A DNA stretch of 64,000 bases from contig OZ245738.1 in the NCBI GenBank assembly GCA_965227265.1, forward strand, positions 2,914,001 through 2,978,000, written 5' to 3'. Position 1 is the stretch's first letter; every line of letters begins with the position of its first letter. This stretch comes from UBA2336 sp965227265. Its GTDB lineage: Bacteria; Bacteroidota; Bacteroidia; Cytophagales; Cyclobacteriaceae. The notes beneath the pieces are model-generated. The model searched no databases, was not told where the DNA came from, and saw only the letters and a list, made by a program, of their open reading frames with translations. A program made the position numbers and the translations under genes. Below, one piece after another: positions 50,705 to 57,501 of this stretch.

Positions 50705-51694
50705 CTATTTCTCTTTTTCTAAACGTGATTTTTCTGGCTTTAGAAAACCGTACGCTTGCAGATCATTTTGTCCGTGTTCCAGTATCCAGTGGAGAAATGC
50801 CACTGCCTCCGGACTAGGATCATTTTTTGTAACCGAGAAATTCACATACTCTGTAGGCACATTGGTAATTTCAGCCACAGGTTTCTCCTCCAGAAATTGG
50901 ATGACTGTAGGTAAGTCAGTATAAAATTTTTCATCCTCGCTTACCTTATTATTACCATTCAGGTCAACGGGTAAAATTTTAATGCCTTCAACCTGTTTCT
51001 GCGTTTTTTGATCAAAAAGTAAATTCAGAGGCAGGTACGATAAGCTCGTAGAATCCCGGAGCAAAGCTTTTAACAGATGCTCATCAGATCCTGCAATAGA
51101 CTTACCTTTTATATCTTTTTGCTGATACCCAAAGTATTTTGAAAATGTAATGGGTGCACCGGCTTTTTGCAGACGAGTATAAACTGTATAGGGTTCTTTG
51201 ATTACAACGTTTTCTTTTTTCTCCGAAAATATATCGTGGAAAAAAAGCTGTTTAATTAACGCTTGATTTAAGCCTTTAGCTGAATACACTTTTGAAAACG
51301 CTGAGTGGCTATTAGCCACCGGAAGAATTGCATACCGCGCGATGTATAAATAGTCACGCATCTTTTTTGTGTCAGCATCTGGTTCGTAGGCCTCAATTAA
51401 GATGTCATACTTAGCTGGATCATTCGTTCCACGATATTCAATAATGATCTGCACATCGGGATGGATTAAATTATAGTCATCAATCCATTTTTGAACCAAC
51501 GGATAAGCAAATCGCGTCCCTGTAATCGCAACAATATTGTTTTGCCTTCTTTCGATTGGAGTTGTACTCGATACATTTTTTACTGTCTTATCAATCGTCC
51601 TGGAAGATGCGGTCAAATCATCTTGCGCACCGGCAGTAAAAACAACAGAAAGTAATGCCGCAATAAATAAAATACGGGAACTGGAAATCTTCAT
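50705..51694 (-). CDS. PstS-like periplasmic substrate-binding protein
   Basis: 329 residues with signal peptide (ILFIAALLSVVFTAGAQ). The type II binding fold is read from IVAITGTRFAYPLVQKWIDDYNLIHPDVQIIIEYRG, YILPVANSHSAFSK-type hinge segments and a C-terminal AVAFLHWILEHGQNDLQAYGF, as in PstS/ModA-like proteins. No ABC permease gene follows; the next gene is a TonB receptor. A calcium-loop-like stretch, DLNGNNKVSEDE, lies at residues 244-255 (Asp, Asn, Asn, Ser and Glu at ligand positions). It is the first gene of the cluster. The ligand is unknown; phosphate, sulfate or another oxyanion are possible. Confidence 0.85.
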   Translation of the reverse strand: MKISSSRILFIAALLSVVFTAGAQDDLTASSRTIDKTVKNVSSTTPIERRQNNIVAITGTRFAYPLVQKWIDDYNLIHPDVQIIIEYRGTNDPAKYDILIEAYEPDADTKKMRDYLYIARYAILPVANSHSAFSKVYSAKGLNQALIKQLFFHDIFSEKKENVVIKEPYTVYTRLQKAGAPITFSKYFGYQQKDIKGKSIAGSDEHLLKALLRDSTSLSYLPLNLLFDQKTQKQVEGIKILPVDLNGNNKVSEDEKFYTDLPTVIQFLEEKPVAEITNVPTEYVNFSVTKNDPSPEAVAFLHWILEHGQNDLQAYGFLKPEKSRLEKEK

Positions 51695-51724
51695 TTTCTA
51701 AAGTCTACATCAGTATTAAAGATG

Positions 51725-51752
51725 CAAATATATTAATACTCTACTAATTCAA
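51725..51752 (-). promoter_or_regulatory. Promoter of the PstS-like/TonB/FAD/DUF2490/TauE cluster
   Basis: On the minus strand, TATATTTG (51732-51725) matches TAnnTTTG exactly, and TTG (51752-51750) lies 17 bp upstream. The start would be about 25 bp before the ATG at 51694. Confidence 0.65.
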
Positions 51753-51756
51753 TAGA
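51740..51756. promoter_or_regulatory. Putative Rrf2-type operator in the cluster promoter
   Basis: TCTACTAATTCAATAGA, an imperfect palindrome covering the minus-33 TTG. It matches the reverse complement of 56232-56248 at 14 of 17 positions, and 20 of 24 when extended to 51763. It lies 45 bp before its gene; the other copy lies 42 bp before the peroxiredoxin gene. Confidence 0.5.
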
Positions 51757-51782
51757 CTTTATATAGATTTCTTGAGAAAATT

Positions 51783-51808
51783 AGCCCTGTCTGAAAATGG
51801 ACAGGGCT
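51783..51808 (-). terminator. Terminator of the sigma/anti-sigma/DUF4097 operon
   Basis: 9-bp stem AGCCCTGTC (51783-51791) / GACAGGGCT (51800-51808). Read on the minus strand it is followed by AATTTTCTC. Confidence 0.75.
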
Positions 51809-51816
51809 GCAAACGT

Positions 51817-52545
51817 TTACAGAGGCTTTCTTAAATACACGTTTCCGTATTTTGATTCAAAGCTATAACGCGGTCCACTTCCAGGCTTTATAGAAATCAA
51901 GGTATGGAAATCTTCAATTTCTGCTCCGCTGAATTTAAGATCAAGGTTTGAATAAACCTGCCCATAACTCGTTTCGGCAATTAATTCTCCGGTTGTTTTG
52001 GTCTGAACAACCACGTCTATGCCGCCATACGTTGCATCCACTGTAAGTGGCCCTGAGAAGTCACGAACCTCAACCATTCCATACGTAGCTTCAATTTTTG
52101 TTTCCATGTTACGCGGCACTTTTATTTCAAGTGTAATGTCCATGTCCACCCCCCGGGAGGTATAATTGAAATTGCGACCATGCTCCTCTGCATATTTATC
52201 AAAATCATCCTTTGTTTTAAAGGTGATTTTTTCCTGACCTTGATGAATGGTTATCCGATGCGGAAGATCTTTCATATTCCTGATAAGGCTTTCTACAATC
52301 AATGTAGTTCCAGAAGTAGATTGTGTGATCTCGAACGCATCATCGTTCTCACCTCCATTAATACTTACTTTTCCGGTAATGCCGATTTCATTCTTTTCCC
52401 AGGTACTAACCTTGATCAGTTCTGGGTAATCGAACCGAAGTAAAATTTTTTGTCCGGCTGTTGTCGCAAAACTTTTCGTTACCGGAGTCTGGGCAACCAG
52501 ACTACCGGTAACGAAACTGATTAGAATAACAATCAGCGTTCTCAT
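51817..52545 (-). CDS. Exported DUF4097-type beta-helix protein, second copy
   Basis: 242 residues with signal peptide (LIVILISFVTGSLVAQ). The C-terminal half is a beta-solenoid with a repeated T-YG turn: EATYGMVEVRDF, DATYGGIDVVVQ, ETSYGQVYSNLDL and ESKYGNVYLRKPL. It is a diverged paralogue of the gene upstream, which shares this pattern, and overlaps it by 4 bp. Envelope location is likely; no catalytic residues are apparent. Last gene of the ECF sigma operon. Confidence 0.85.
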   Translation of the reverse strand: MRTLIVILISFVTGSLVAQTPVTKSFATTAGQKILLRFDYPELIKVSTWEKNEIGITGKVSINGGENDDAFEITQSTSGTTLIVESLIRNMKDLPHRITIHQGQEKITFKTKDDFDKYAEEHGRNFNYTSRGVDMDITLEIKVPRNMETKIEATYGMVEVRDFSGPLTVDATYGGIDVVVQTKTTGELIAETSYGQVYSNLDLKFSGAEIEDFHTLISIKPGSGPRYSFESKYGNVYLRKPL

Positions 52546-53300
52546 TTCTTCCTGAAGTAGATTTTGCCGTAGTCCGAACGGAAGTCGATGTTCATACCGC
52601 CACCGTTAATTTTACCGACTACACGATCGCTGTACTTAACCCAATCTCCCTCTTTTTCAACCTCGATTTTAAAATCTGGCGCTGCAAAGATCTCACCGTA
52701 GGAAGTGCTCATCTTGATATTAGCCTTGATTGTTGTGGGCATGGCTACGTCCACGTGGCCATAAATGGAAACGATAGAGATTGGACCTTTTACGTTTGCA
52801 CTGAATGTTGCATCAACACCACCGTACACTGATTTCACCGTAGCCGGACCTGTGATGTTCTCCAGTTCAACATTGTTATAGTTGGCTGAAACTTCAATTT
52901 CATTCTCCAGGTTTTTGAAAACTGCCTGGCCGCCATATTGAGAGTTGTGTTCGTAGGCAACAATGATTGCTTTCGGCACGAGAATTTTAATGTCCGGTGA
53001 ATTCATTTTTTTAAGCTGACTTACCACTACAATTCCATCCTTCTCTGTCACATTAATACCGAGACCGGTGTTATCTTCCAGGCCTGAGCCGTTAATTGCC
53101 CGCAAACCTTTTGAACGTTCATCCTCTTCGCGATCGTTATCCTTCGATGAAAAAATAATTTCATTACCGCTATGGCCTTCAACCGTTACCCGGCCTAAAT
53201 TAATCTGCAGTTTACCACTGCTTTTCGCTACTTTAAATTCCTGTGCCGTGACTGTTAATGTTAAGCAAAGAGCAGCCACACCTAATAGTATCTTTTTCAT
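52542..53300 (-). CDS. Exported DUF4097-type beta-helix protein, first copy
   Basis: 252 residues with signal peptide (ILLGVAALCLTLTVTAQ). After a segment with KSSGKLQINLGRVTVEGHSGNEIIF come solenoid rungs around H/S-YG turns: EHNSQYGGQAVFKNL, KSVYGGVDATFSANV, VSIYGHVDVAMPTTI, MSTSYGEIFAAPDF and RSDYGKIYFRKK. These features match DUF4097/adhesin-like proteins often found behind ECF sigma genes in Bacteroidota. A role as target or sensor of the envelope response is inferred from position only. Confidence 0.85.
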   Translation of the reverse strand: MKKILLGVAALCLTLTVTAQEFKVAKSSGKLQINLGRVTVEGHSGNEIIFSSKDNDREEDERSKGLRAINGSGLEDNTGLGINVTEKDGIVVVSQLKKMNSPDIKILVPKAIIVAYEHNSQYGGQAVFKNLENEIEVSANYNNVELENITGPATVKSVYGGVDATFSANVKGPISIVSIYGHVDVAMPTTIKANIKMSTSYGEIFAAPDFKIEVEKEGDWVKYSDRVVGKINGGGMNIDFRSDYGKIYFRKK

Positions 53301-53373
53301 TTTTTTAGTTTTAAATCTGTTTTGTTTTATATAACCATCGGATCAATCTTCTCTCTGCAGTGAGCTTCTGATC

Positions 53374-54147
53374 TTACGAAAGTTTAAATATTCCTGAATA
53401 CGCTTCATCTTTAACAGCTTTCATAGTTTTGCTGTCTTTAGTCATTCTCTCCAATTGTTTAACAACTGTCTTTTCCTTCATCTTCACCAACTGTTGAATC
53501 AGTGCAATCTGAATGATTGGATCCTTTTGCGTTGATAAAGATTCAATCAATGATTTCCGAACTTCATTTTCTGAGCTAAACTTACTGAGCGCGTCCAATG
53601 CAGCTAGTCTTACATTTGTATTGGGATCGCTATTCAATGTTCTTACCAAAATGCTTACAATTTCATCATCCGGTTTACTCATTTCATACGCTACCGAAAC
53701 ACCTTGCATGCGCTGACTTGCCGAATATTCATTGTCGAGCAAGGCCATCATAACACGCTTGTTGTCTTCCAAAACTTTCTCCATTTCGGCAATACGCGCC
53801 TGGTTTTGCAAATCTTTACGAATCCAGTAAGCGGTTACACCTACTACCATCAATATGATAATCCCTGCTGCGATCCGGTAAAACATCGGAACCATCGTGA
53901 TCGATTTTCCTTCAGATTTTTTTTCTATTTCCTGAAGAAGAAAATGTTCAAAGCTTTTCTTTAGCGGTTCTCCTGGAACGAGTTGAGTTGTATCATTCAT
54001 TTTCAGCATAACTTCTTTCAGCTGATTGTATAGAATACCAGCTTCCGGGTTTTTTGCAATCTCAGCCTCCACAAGAATTCTATCTTTCTCTTCCAGGGTT
54101 CCATCGATGTACTCGATGATCATACTTTCAAGTCTCTCACGTTCCAT
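53374..54147 (-). CDS. Anti-sigma factor with HEAT-like periplasmic domain
   Basis: 257 residues. Residues 1-80 (ERLESMIIEYIDGTLEEKDRILVEAEIAKNPEAG) resemble the cytosolic sigma-binding domain of anti-sigma factors, without the zinc-finger HxxxCxxC. A single membrane helix lies near 88-106 (IAAGIIILMVVGVTAYWI). Beyond it are a coiled-coil stretch (QARIAEMEKVLEDNKRVMMALLDNEY) and HEAT-like helical pairs (NVRLAALDALSKFSS, DPIIQIALIQQLVKM). The outer domain would bind a signal or partner. It begins 2 bp after the sigma gene. Confidence 0.85.
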   Translation of the reverse strand: MERERLESMIIEYIDGTLEEKDRILVEAEIAKNPEAGILYNQLKEVMLKMNDTTQLVPGEPLKKSFEHFLLQEIEKKSEGKSITMVPMFYRIAAGIIILMVVGVTAYWIRKDLQNQARIAEMEKVLEDNKRVMMALLDNEYSASQRMQGVSVAYEMSKPDDEIVSILVRTLNSDPNTNVRLAALDALSKFSSENEVRKSLIESLSTQKDPIIQIALIQQLVKMKEKTVVKQLERMTKDSKTMKAVKDEAYSGIFKLS

Positions 54148-54149
54148 AA

Positions 54150-54689
54150 TTATATCTTCTCCAATTGAAAATAATGTTCTCTTAACTTTTGTATAGCGCG
54201 GTGAACTTTTACTTTAATGTTCGCCACTGTTGTATCCATAATAATTGCTACTTCTTCGTATTTCAAATGCTGAAAGCGGGTAAGCACCAGCAGCTCACGT
54301 TGTTCTTCATTCAATAGTGCTAGCGACTTGTGCAAAATCCTTTCGCGTTCATGCTGCTCAATACTTTCTTCTTTGTCAGCAATTGATTCTCCTACTTTTT
54401 CCACATCTACAAACCCCGCAAACTTGTTCTTGTGCATCTGGTAATGATCGCTAAACACATTGCGCGCGATCTGGTAAATCCAGGAATGAAACTTATTGCC
54501 TTCGCGATAACTATTCCGGTATTTGATCATCCGCAGAAATACGTTCTGGGTCAGATCTTCGGCCAATACCTTACTCATCGTCATGCGCGCCAGAAAATTG
54601 TAGATACGTTTATTGTATCGTTCAAAAAGCACAGATGCCTGCTGAAGATCTCCGTTTTTCACGGCTTCCATGATCATCTCATCGGTCAT
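54150..54689 (-). CDS. ECF RNA polymerase sigma factor
   Basis: 179 residues from ATG 54689; an in-frame TTG at 54710 would add seven residues. Region 2 has FERYNKRIYNFLARM...LTQNVFLRMIKYR with W in FHSWIYQIARNVFSDHY; region 4 has LLNEEQRELLVLTRFQHLKYEEVAIIMDTTVANIKVKVHRAIQKLREHY, a complete helix-turn-helix. It should direct polymerase to its own regulon and is held by the membrane anti-sigma factor next door. The four-gene operon sigma / anti-sigma / two DUF4097 proteins is compact. Confidence 0.95.
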   Translation of the reverse strand: MTDEMIMEAVKNGDLQQASVLFERYNKRIYNFLARMTMSKVLAEDLTQNVFLRMIKYRNSYREGNKFHSWIYQIARNVFSDHYQMHKNKFAGFVDVEKVGESIADKEESIEQHERERILHKSLALLNEEQRELLVLTRFQHLKYEEVAIIMDTTVANIKVKVHRAIQKLREHYFQLEKI

Positions 54690-54719
54690 CAGGTTCTGCT
54701 TTTTTGTCAATTTTCGTGT

Positions 54720-54749
54720 TATTTACTGGGAGGGGTATCAAAGGTTACA
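54720..54749 (-). promoter_or_regulatory. Possible autoregulated ECF promoter
   Basis: On the minus strand, TGTAACC (54749-54743) and TAAATA (54725-54720) are 17 bp apart, upstream of the sigma gene. A GTAAC-type minus-35 element would suit an ECF promoter. Weak evidence: a single site judged by eye. Confidence 0.25.
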
Positions 54750-54885
54750 GCCGGAAGTACAGATTTTAGAATCAATTAAAAAAACCGTCTACATAGTCAA
54801 AAAAGGTTCTTTCTATCGATTTAATTAATGGTTTTAAACCTTTTTGTTTCCTTTCAGTCTAACTTTAAAAATTGACTAATACCTT

Positions 54886-55491
54886 ATGAGCAAACTAAAA
54901 TTCATCATATTCTCTATGCTGATTACCTGCGGATTGGGCATGATCAGCGAAGAAGCAGAAGCACAAAGACGAAGAAAGGTTGTCAGGACCAGACGGCATA
55001 CTACAGTTGTCGTACACAGACCACAACGTAACGTTGTTGTACGAAGAGCACATGTGCATTATGTCGGTATGCCGCGCTGGGGCACAACAGTACGTGTTGT
55101 TCCAACCGGAGCAGTAGTTGTTAAACACAGAAGAACGCCTTACTACTTTTATAACGGTGTCTATTACAATCGTAGAGGCGCTGATTACGTGGTAGTTCGC
55201 CCAGCCAGAGGTATTAGAGTGAGAGTCTTACCAGTTGGATATAGAACAGTTGTGGTCGGACCGGCAAGCTATTACTATTATTATGGAACGTTTTACACAA
55301 AAGCTCCGGATGCTGAAGAATACGAAGTGGCTGATGCACCGGAAGGTGCAGTGGTAGATGCCTTACCGGAAGGTTACGAGGTAGAAACTATTGATGGAAA
55401 AGAATATTACTTGTTGGATGATGTCTACTACGCAGAAGTTGATGCTCCAGAGTTTGACGATAAGATTGGGTATGAAGTAGTAGTCCCGTAA
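54886..55491 (+). CDS. DUF6515-like exported protein
   Basis: 201 residues. Signal peptide (FIIFSMLITCGLGMISEEAEAQ), then a very basic segment (RRRKVVRTRRHTTVVVHRP) and short repeats rich in Tyr, Val and Gly: TPYYFYNGVYYNRRGADYVVV, ASYYYYYGTFYTKAP and GKEYYLLDDVYYAEV, each a YYYY.G.FY hairpin followed by an RV/AVV-LP.GY turn (VRVLPVGYRTVV, VDALPEGYEVE). This matches DUF6515, an envelope family of unknown function. It is divergent from the ECF sigma gene and could be a target of it (inference from position). Confidence 0.8.
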   Translation: MSKLKFIIFSMLITCGLGMISEEAEAQRRRKVVRTRRHTTVVVHRPQRNVVVRRAHVHYVGMPRWGTTVRVVPTGAVVVKHRRTPYYFYNGVYYNRRGADYVVVRPARGIRVRVLPVGYRTVVVGPASYYYYYGTFYTKAPDAEEYEVADAPEGAVVDALPEGYEVETIDGKEYYLLDDVYYAEVDAPEFDDKIGYEVVVP

Positions 55492-55510
55492 TCTGATTTT
55501 CGCCTAAAAC

Positions 55511-55543
55511 AAAAAAGTCTCCCGAAAATTGGGAGACTTTTTT
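55511..55543. terminator. Bidirectional terminator
   Basis: 13-bp stem AAAAAAGTCTCCC (55511-55523) / GGGAGACTTTTTT (55531-55543), 7-nt loop, T-runs on both strands. It serves the DUF6515 gene and the convergent peroxiredoxin gene. Confidence 0.95.
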
Positions 55544-55556
55544 GTTTGTCTATGAT

Positions 55557-56189
55557 TTACAAATTCGGCTGAGGTGTTGTCCTCAGGTAAGGCTTAATTT
55601 TGGTATGGCCTTTCGGGAATTTAGCAGGAACATCTTCGTCCTTAACAGCAGTAATAATCACATCTTCGCCATGCTTCCAGTTGGCTGGAGTTGCTACACT
55701 ATAATTAGCCGTAAGCTGAAGGCTATCAATCACGCGCAGGATCTCATCAAAATTTCTGCCGGTTGAAGCTGGATACGTAATCGTAAGCTTTACTTTTTTA
55801 TCCGGTCCGATAACAAACACAGAACGAACGGTAAACTTGTCGGTTACATTCGGATGCACCATTCCGTACAGATTAGCTACTTTAAATTCAGGATCGGCAA
55901 TTAGCGGATAGCTAACGGTTGTGTTTTGAGTCTCATTAATATCGTTCACCCACTTCTTATGAGAATCCAATGGATCAGCGCTTAATGCGGCAACCTTAAC
56001 ATTGCGCTTCGTAAACTCCGGGGTAAGCTTTGACATCGCGCCAAGCTCTGTTGTACATACCGGTGTAAAGTCAGCAGGGTGCGAGAACAATACACCCCAT
56101 CCGGTGCCCAGCCATTCGTGAAAATTAATTGTTCCTTCGGTGGTTTCTGCTGTAAAGTCAGGTGCCACATCTCCCAAACGTAATGACAT
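55557..56189 (-). CDS. 1-Cys peroxiredoxin (Prx6 subfamily)
   Basis: 210 residues. It reduces H2O2 and organic peroxides with the peroxidatic Cys45 in SHPADFTPVCTTELG. There is no resolving cysteine in the C-terminal half, and the length and C-terminal domain (KVKLTITYPASTGRNFDEILRVIDSLQL, then the WKHGEDVIITAVKDED region) are those of the Prx6 group. It is expected in the cytosol (no signal peptide). It lies 78 bp downstream of the Rrf2 regulator gene, with a palindrome in the gap. Confidence 0.95.
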   Translation of the reverse strand: MSLRLGDVAPDFTAETTEGTINFHEWLGTGWGVLFSHPADFTPVCTTELGAMSKLTPEFTKRNVKVAALSADPLDSHKKWVNDINETQNTTVSYPLIADPEFKVANLYGMVHPNVTDKFTVRSVFVIGPDKKVKLTITYPASTGRNFDEILRVIDSLQLTANYSVATPANWKHGEDVIITAVKDEDVPAKFPKGHTKIKPYLRTTPQPNL

Positions 56190-56231
56190 ATAAATGATCG
56201 GTTAAGTTAAATGAATGTTAAAAGTATAAAA

Positions 56232-56248
56232 TCTATAGAATTGATAGA
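56232..56248. promoter_or_regulatory. Putative Rrf2-type operator before the peroxiredoxin gene
   Basis: TCTATAGAATTGATAGA has half-sites TCTAT and ATAGA 7 bp apart. Read on the minus strand, 14 of 17 bases match 51740-51756. TACTTTTA, close to the minus-7 consensus, follows on the minus strand, so the site covers the expected minus-33 area. Confidence 0.5.
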
Positions 56249-56267
56249 CTAATCTTTACAAAGAAAA

Positions 56268-56699
56268 TTACTTTCGCCCTTTTTTCTGCTTTTGCACAAG
56301 TGTGGCAAGGGTATTTTGTGTAAGTACTTTCAAGGTTTCATCGCGTACAATCAAGAAAGTCGAGCGGATTGTGCAATGCTTCTCGTCAATACATTCTTCG
56401 CAGGACTCGTAGTAATTCATCGACACGCAAGGCAACAATGCTATAGCTCCGTTCATGAGCCGGATCACTTCCGTGAGGTTTATATCTTCCGGCTTGCGCT
56501 GAAGATAATAGCCTCCACCCTTTCCTTTTTTACTGTTTAAGATCCGGGCATTTTTTAACTCGAGCAGAATGGCCTCGAGAAATTTTTTAGGGATGCTCTG
56601 CTTATCCGCTATTTCTCCAATCTGTACGGGCCCTTCCCCATGACGTTCTGCCAGGAAAACCAATGCATGAATAGCGTATTTACACTTTTTTGAAAGCAT
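56268..56699 (-). CDS. Rrf2-family transcription regulator with four cysteines
   Basis: 143 residues. The winged helix (LSKKCKYAIHALVFLAERHGEGPVQIGEIADKQSIPKKFLEAILLELKNARILNSKKGKGGGYYL) is standard Rrf2. Cys91, Cys100, Cys103 and Cys109 in the dimerisation region could bind an Fe-S cluster, as in IscR and NsrR. It probably senses iron-sulfur, redox or sulfur status. Candidate targets in the window are the peroxiredoxin gene next to it and, by the shared palindrome, the PstS-like/TonB cluster 4.5 kb away. Confidence 0.92.
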   Translation of the reverse strand: MLSKKCKYAIHALVFLAERHGEGPVQIGEIADKQSIPKKFLEAILLELKNARILNSKKGKGGGYYLQRKPEDINLTEVIRLMNGAIALLPCVSMNYYESCEECIDEKHCTIRSTFLIVRDETLKVLTQNTLATLVQKQKKGRK

Positions 56700-56738
56700 C
56701 TCAGATCAGGACAGTAAGTATAGTGATTTTTTGATTTA

Positions 56739-56761
56739 CCGACAGGAGATTTGCCTGTCGG
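56739..56761. repeat. Hairpin between the tRNA genes and the Rrf2 gene
   Basis: Perfect 8-bp stem CCGACAGG (56739-56746) / CCTGTCGG (56754-56761), 7-nt loop. On the plus strand CTTTTAATC follows; on the minus strand, after the tRNA-Leu genes, there is no U-run. It could protect or end the tRNA transcript. Confidence 0.55.
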
Positions 56762-56778
56762 CTTTTAATCATGCAGAG

Positions 56779-56860
56779 TACCGAAGGCGGGACTCGAACC
56801 CGCACATCTTGCGACACACGCCCCTGAAACGTGCGTGTCTACCAATTCCACCACTTCGGC
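56779..56860 (-). tRNA. tRNA-Leu (CAG)
   Basis: 82 nt, class II with a variable arm. Acceptor GCCGAAG pairs with CTTCGGT (one G-T). The D-arm has TGGTAGAC, the anticodon stem CACGT/GCGTG encloses loop TTCAGGG (anticodon CAG), and the T-arm is GGTTCGAGTCC. The CCA end is not encoded. Confidence 0.95.
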
Positions 56861-56865
56861 TAGAG

Positions 56866-56918
56866 AATTCCGAATTGCAGATTCCGAATTTTTAATTCGA
56901 AATCTATAATTCGGAATT
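56866..56918. repeat. Nested inverted repeat between the two tRNA-Leu genes
   Basis: Outer 11-bp arms AATTCCGAATT (56866-56876) and AATTCGGAATT (56908-56918); inner arms AGATT...GAATT and AATTC...AATCT around a TTT loop. The spacer is almost one foldable hairpin, perhaps a processing site for the tRNA transcript. Confidence 0.6.
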
Positions 56919-56923
56919 TAAAG

Positions 56924-57007
56924 TGCCCAGAACAGGATTCGAACCTGCACACCGGTTAAGGCTCTACCACCTCAAAGTAGCGTGTCTACCAATTTCACCA
57001 CCTGGGC
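56924..57007 (-). tRNA. tRNA-Leu (GAG)
   Basis: 84 nt, class II. Acceptor GCCCAGG with TCTGGGC, D-arm TGGTAGAC, anticodon stem CTACT/GGTAG with loop TTGAGGT (anticodon GAG), T-arm GGTTCGAATCC, no encoded CCA. It lies upstream of tRNA-Leu(CAG) on the same strand. Confidence 0.95.
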
Positions 57008-57035
57008 ATTTCTGACTGGTTTCAGAACGGGCATA

Positions 57036-57071
57036 AAAAGAAAAATCGCCCTTTCTGTCCAAACAGGGCGA
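57036..57071 (-). terminator. Minus-strand terminator upstream of the tRNA genes
   Basis: Stem TCGCCCT (57046-57052) / AGGGCGA (57065-57071). Read on the minus strand it is followed by TTTTTCTTTTT. It ends a minus-strand transcript arising between here and the protease gene. Confidence 0.8.
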
Positions 57072-57181
57072 CAAATGTAATAAGCTTTAGGGTATTAACA
57101 AAGGTAACGTGCTCACACAGGTTGTGCGGAAGCGGCAAATTTCAATCAGGCTTGCGGATCGTAAAGTCTATTCAATCGAAC

Positions 57182-57304
57182 TTATTTATCCAACCAAACC
57201 CAATGTACCAGTTCAACACCGGCAGTCATTTTGTACAATTTGGTCACGCTCCAAAAAAACAGCGTAAAAAACATAATGGTTGTAGTTACTGCTATCATAA
57301 TCAT
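57182..57304 (-). CDS. Candidate 40-residue single-span membrane protein
   Basis: ATG 57304 to TAA 57182-57184. The product has one hydrophobic helix at residues 1-19 (MIMIAVTTTIMFFTLFFWS), then VTKLYKMTAGVELVHWVWLDK. A strong AAAGGAG lies 2 nt before this ATG, or 8 nt before a second in-frame ATG at 57298, which may be the true start; such SD sequences are rare elsewhere in this window. A minus-strand terminator lies 110 bp downstream. No family recognised. Apart from this frame, 57008-57501 holds only that terminator; 57305-57501 shows nothing convincing. Confidence 0.5.
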   Translation of the reverse strand: MIMIAVTTTIMFFTLFFWSVTKLYKMTAGVELVHWVWLDK

Positions 57305-57501
57305 AACTCCTTTCCGTTTAGTTGACAATACAAATCAGCCATTTTCCATTAGACTATACGGGGCTATTCAGGTTTGATCAGCACAGAAGTAATATTTGGC
57401 ATGGTTTTGACAATTTCAAGGTACCGCTGGTCATATTCCGCCATGAAATGGCTGTTTCTGACGCTATTTTGCAGTGCAAATTCTATTAGACTGTCAACAG
57501 A

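Noticed and set aside
57162..57172. Third Rrf2-like site
   Set aside because: Only one half-site matches; the palindromic partner is missing and no gene start follows at a suitable distance.
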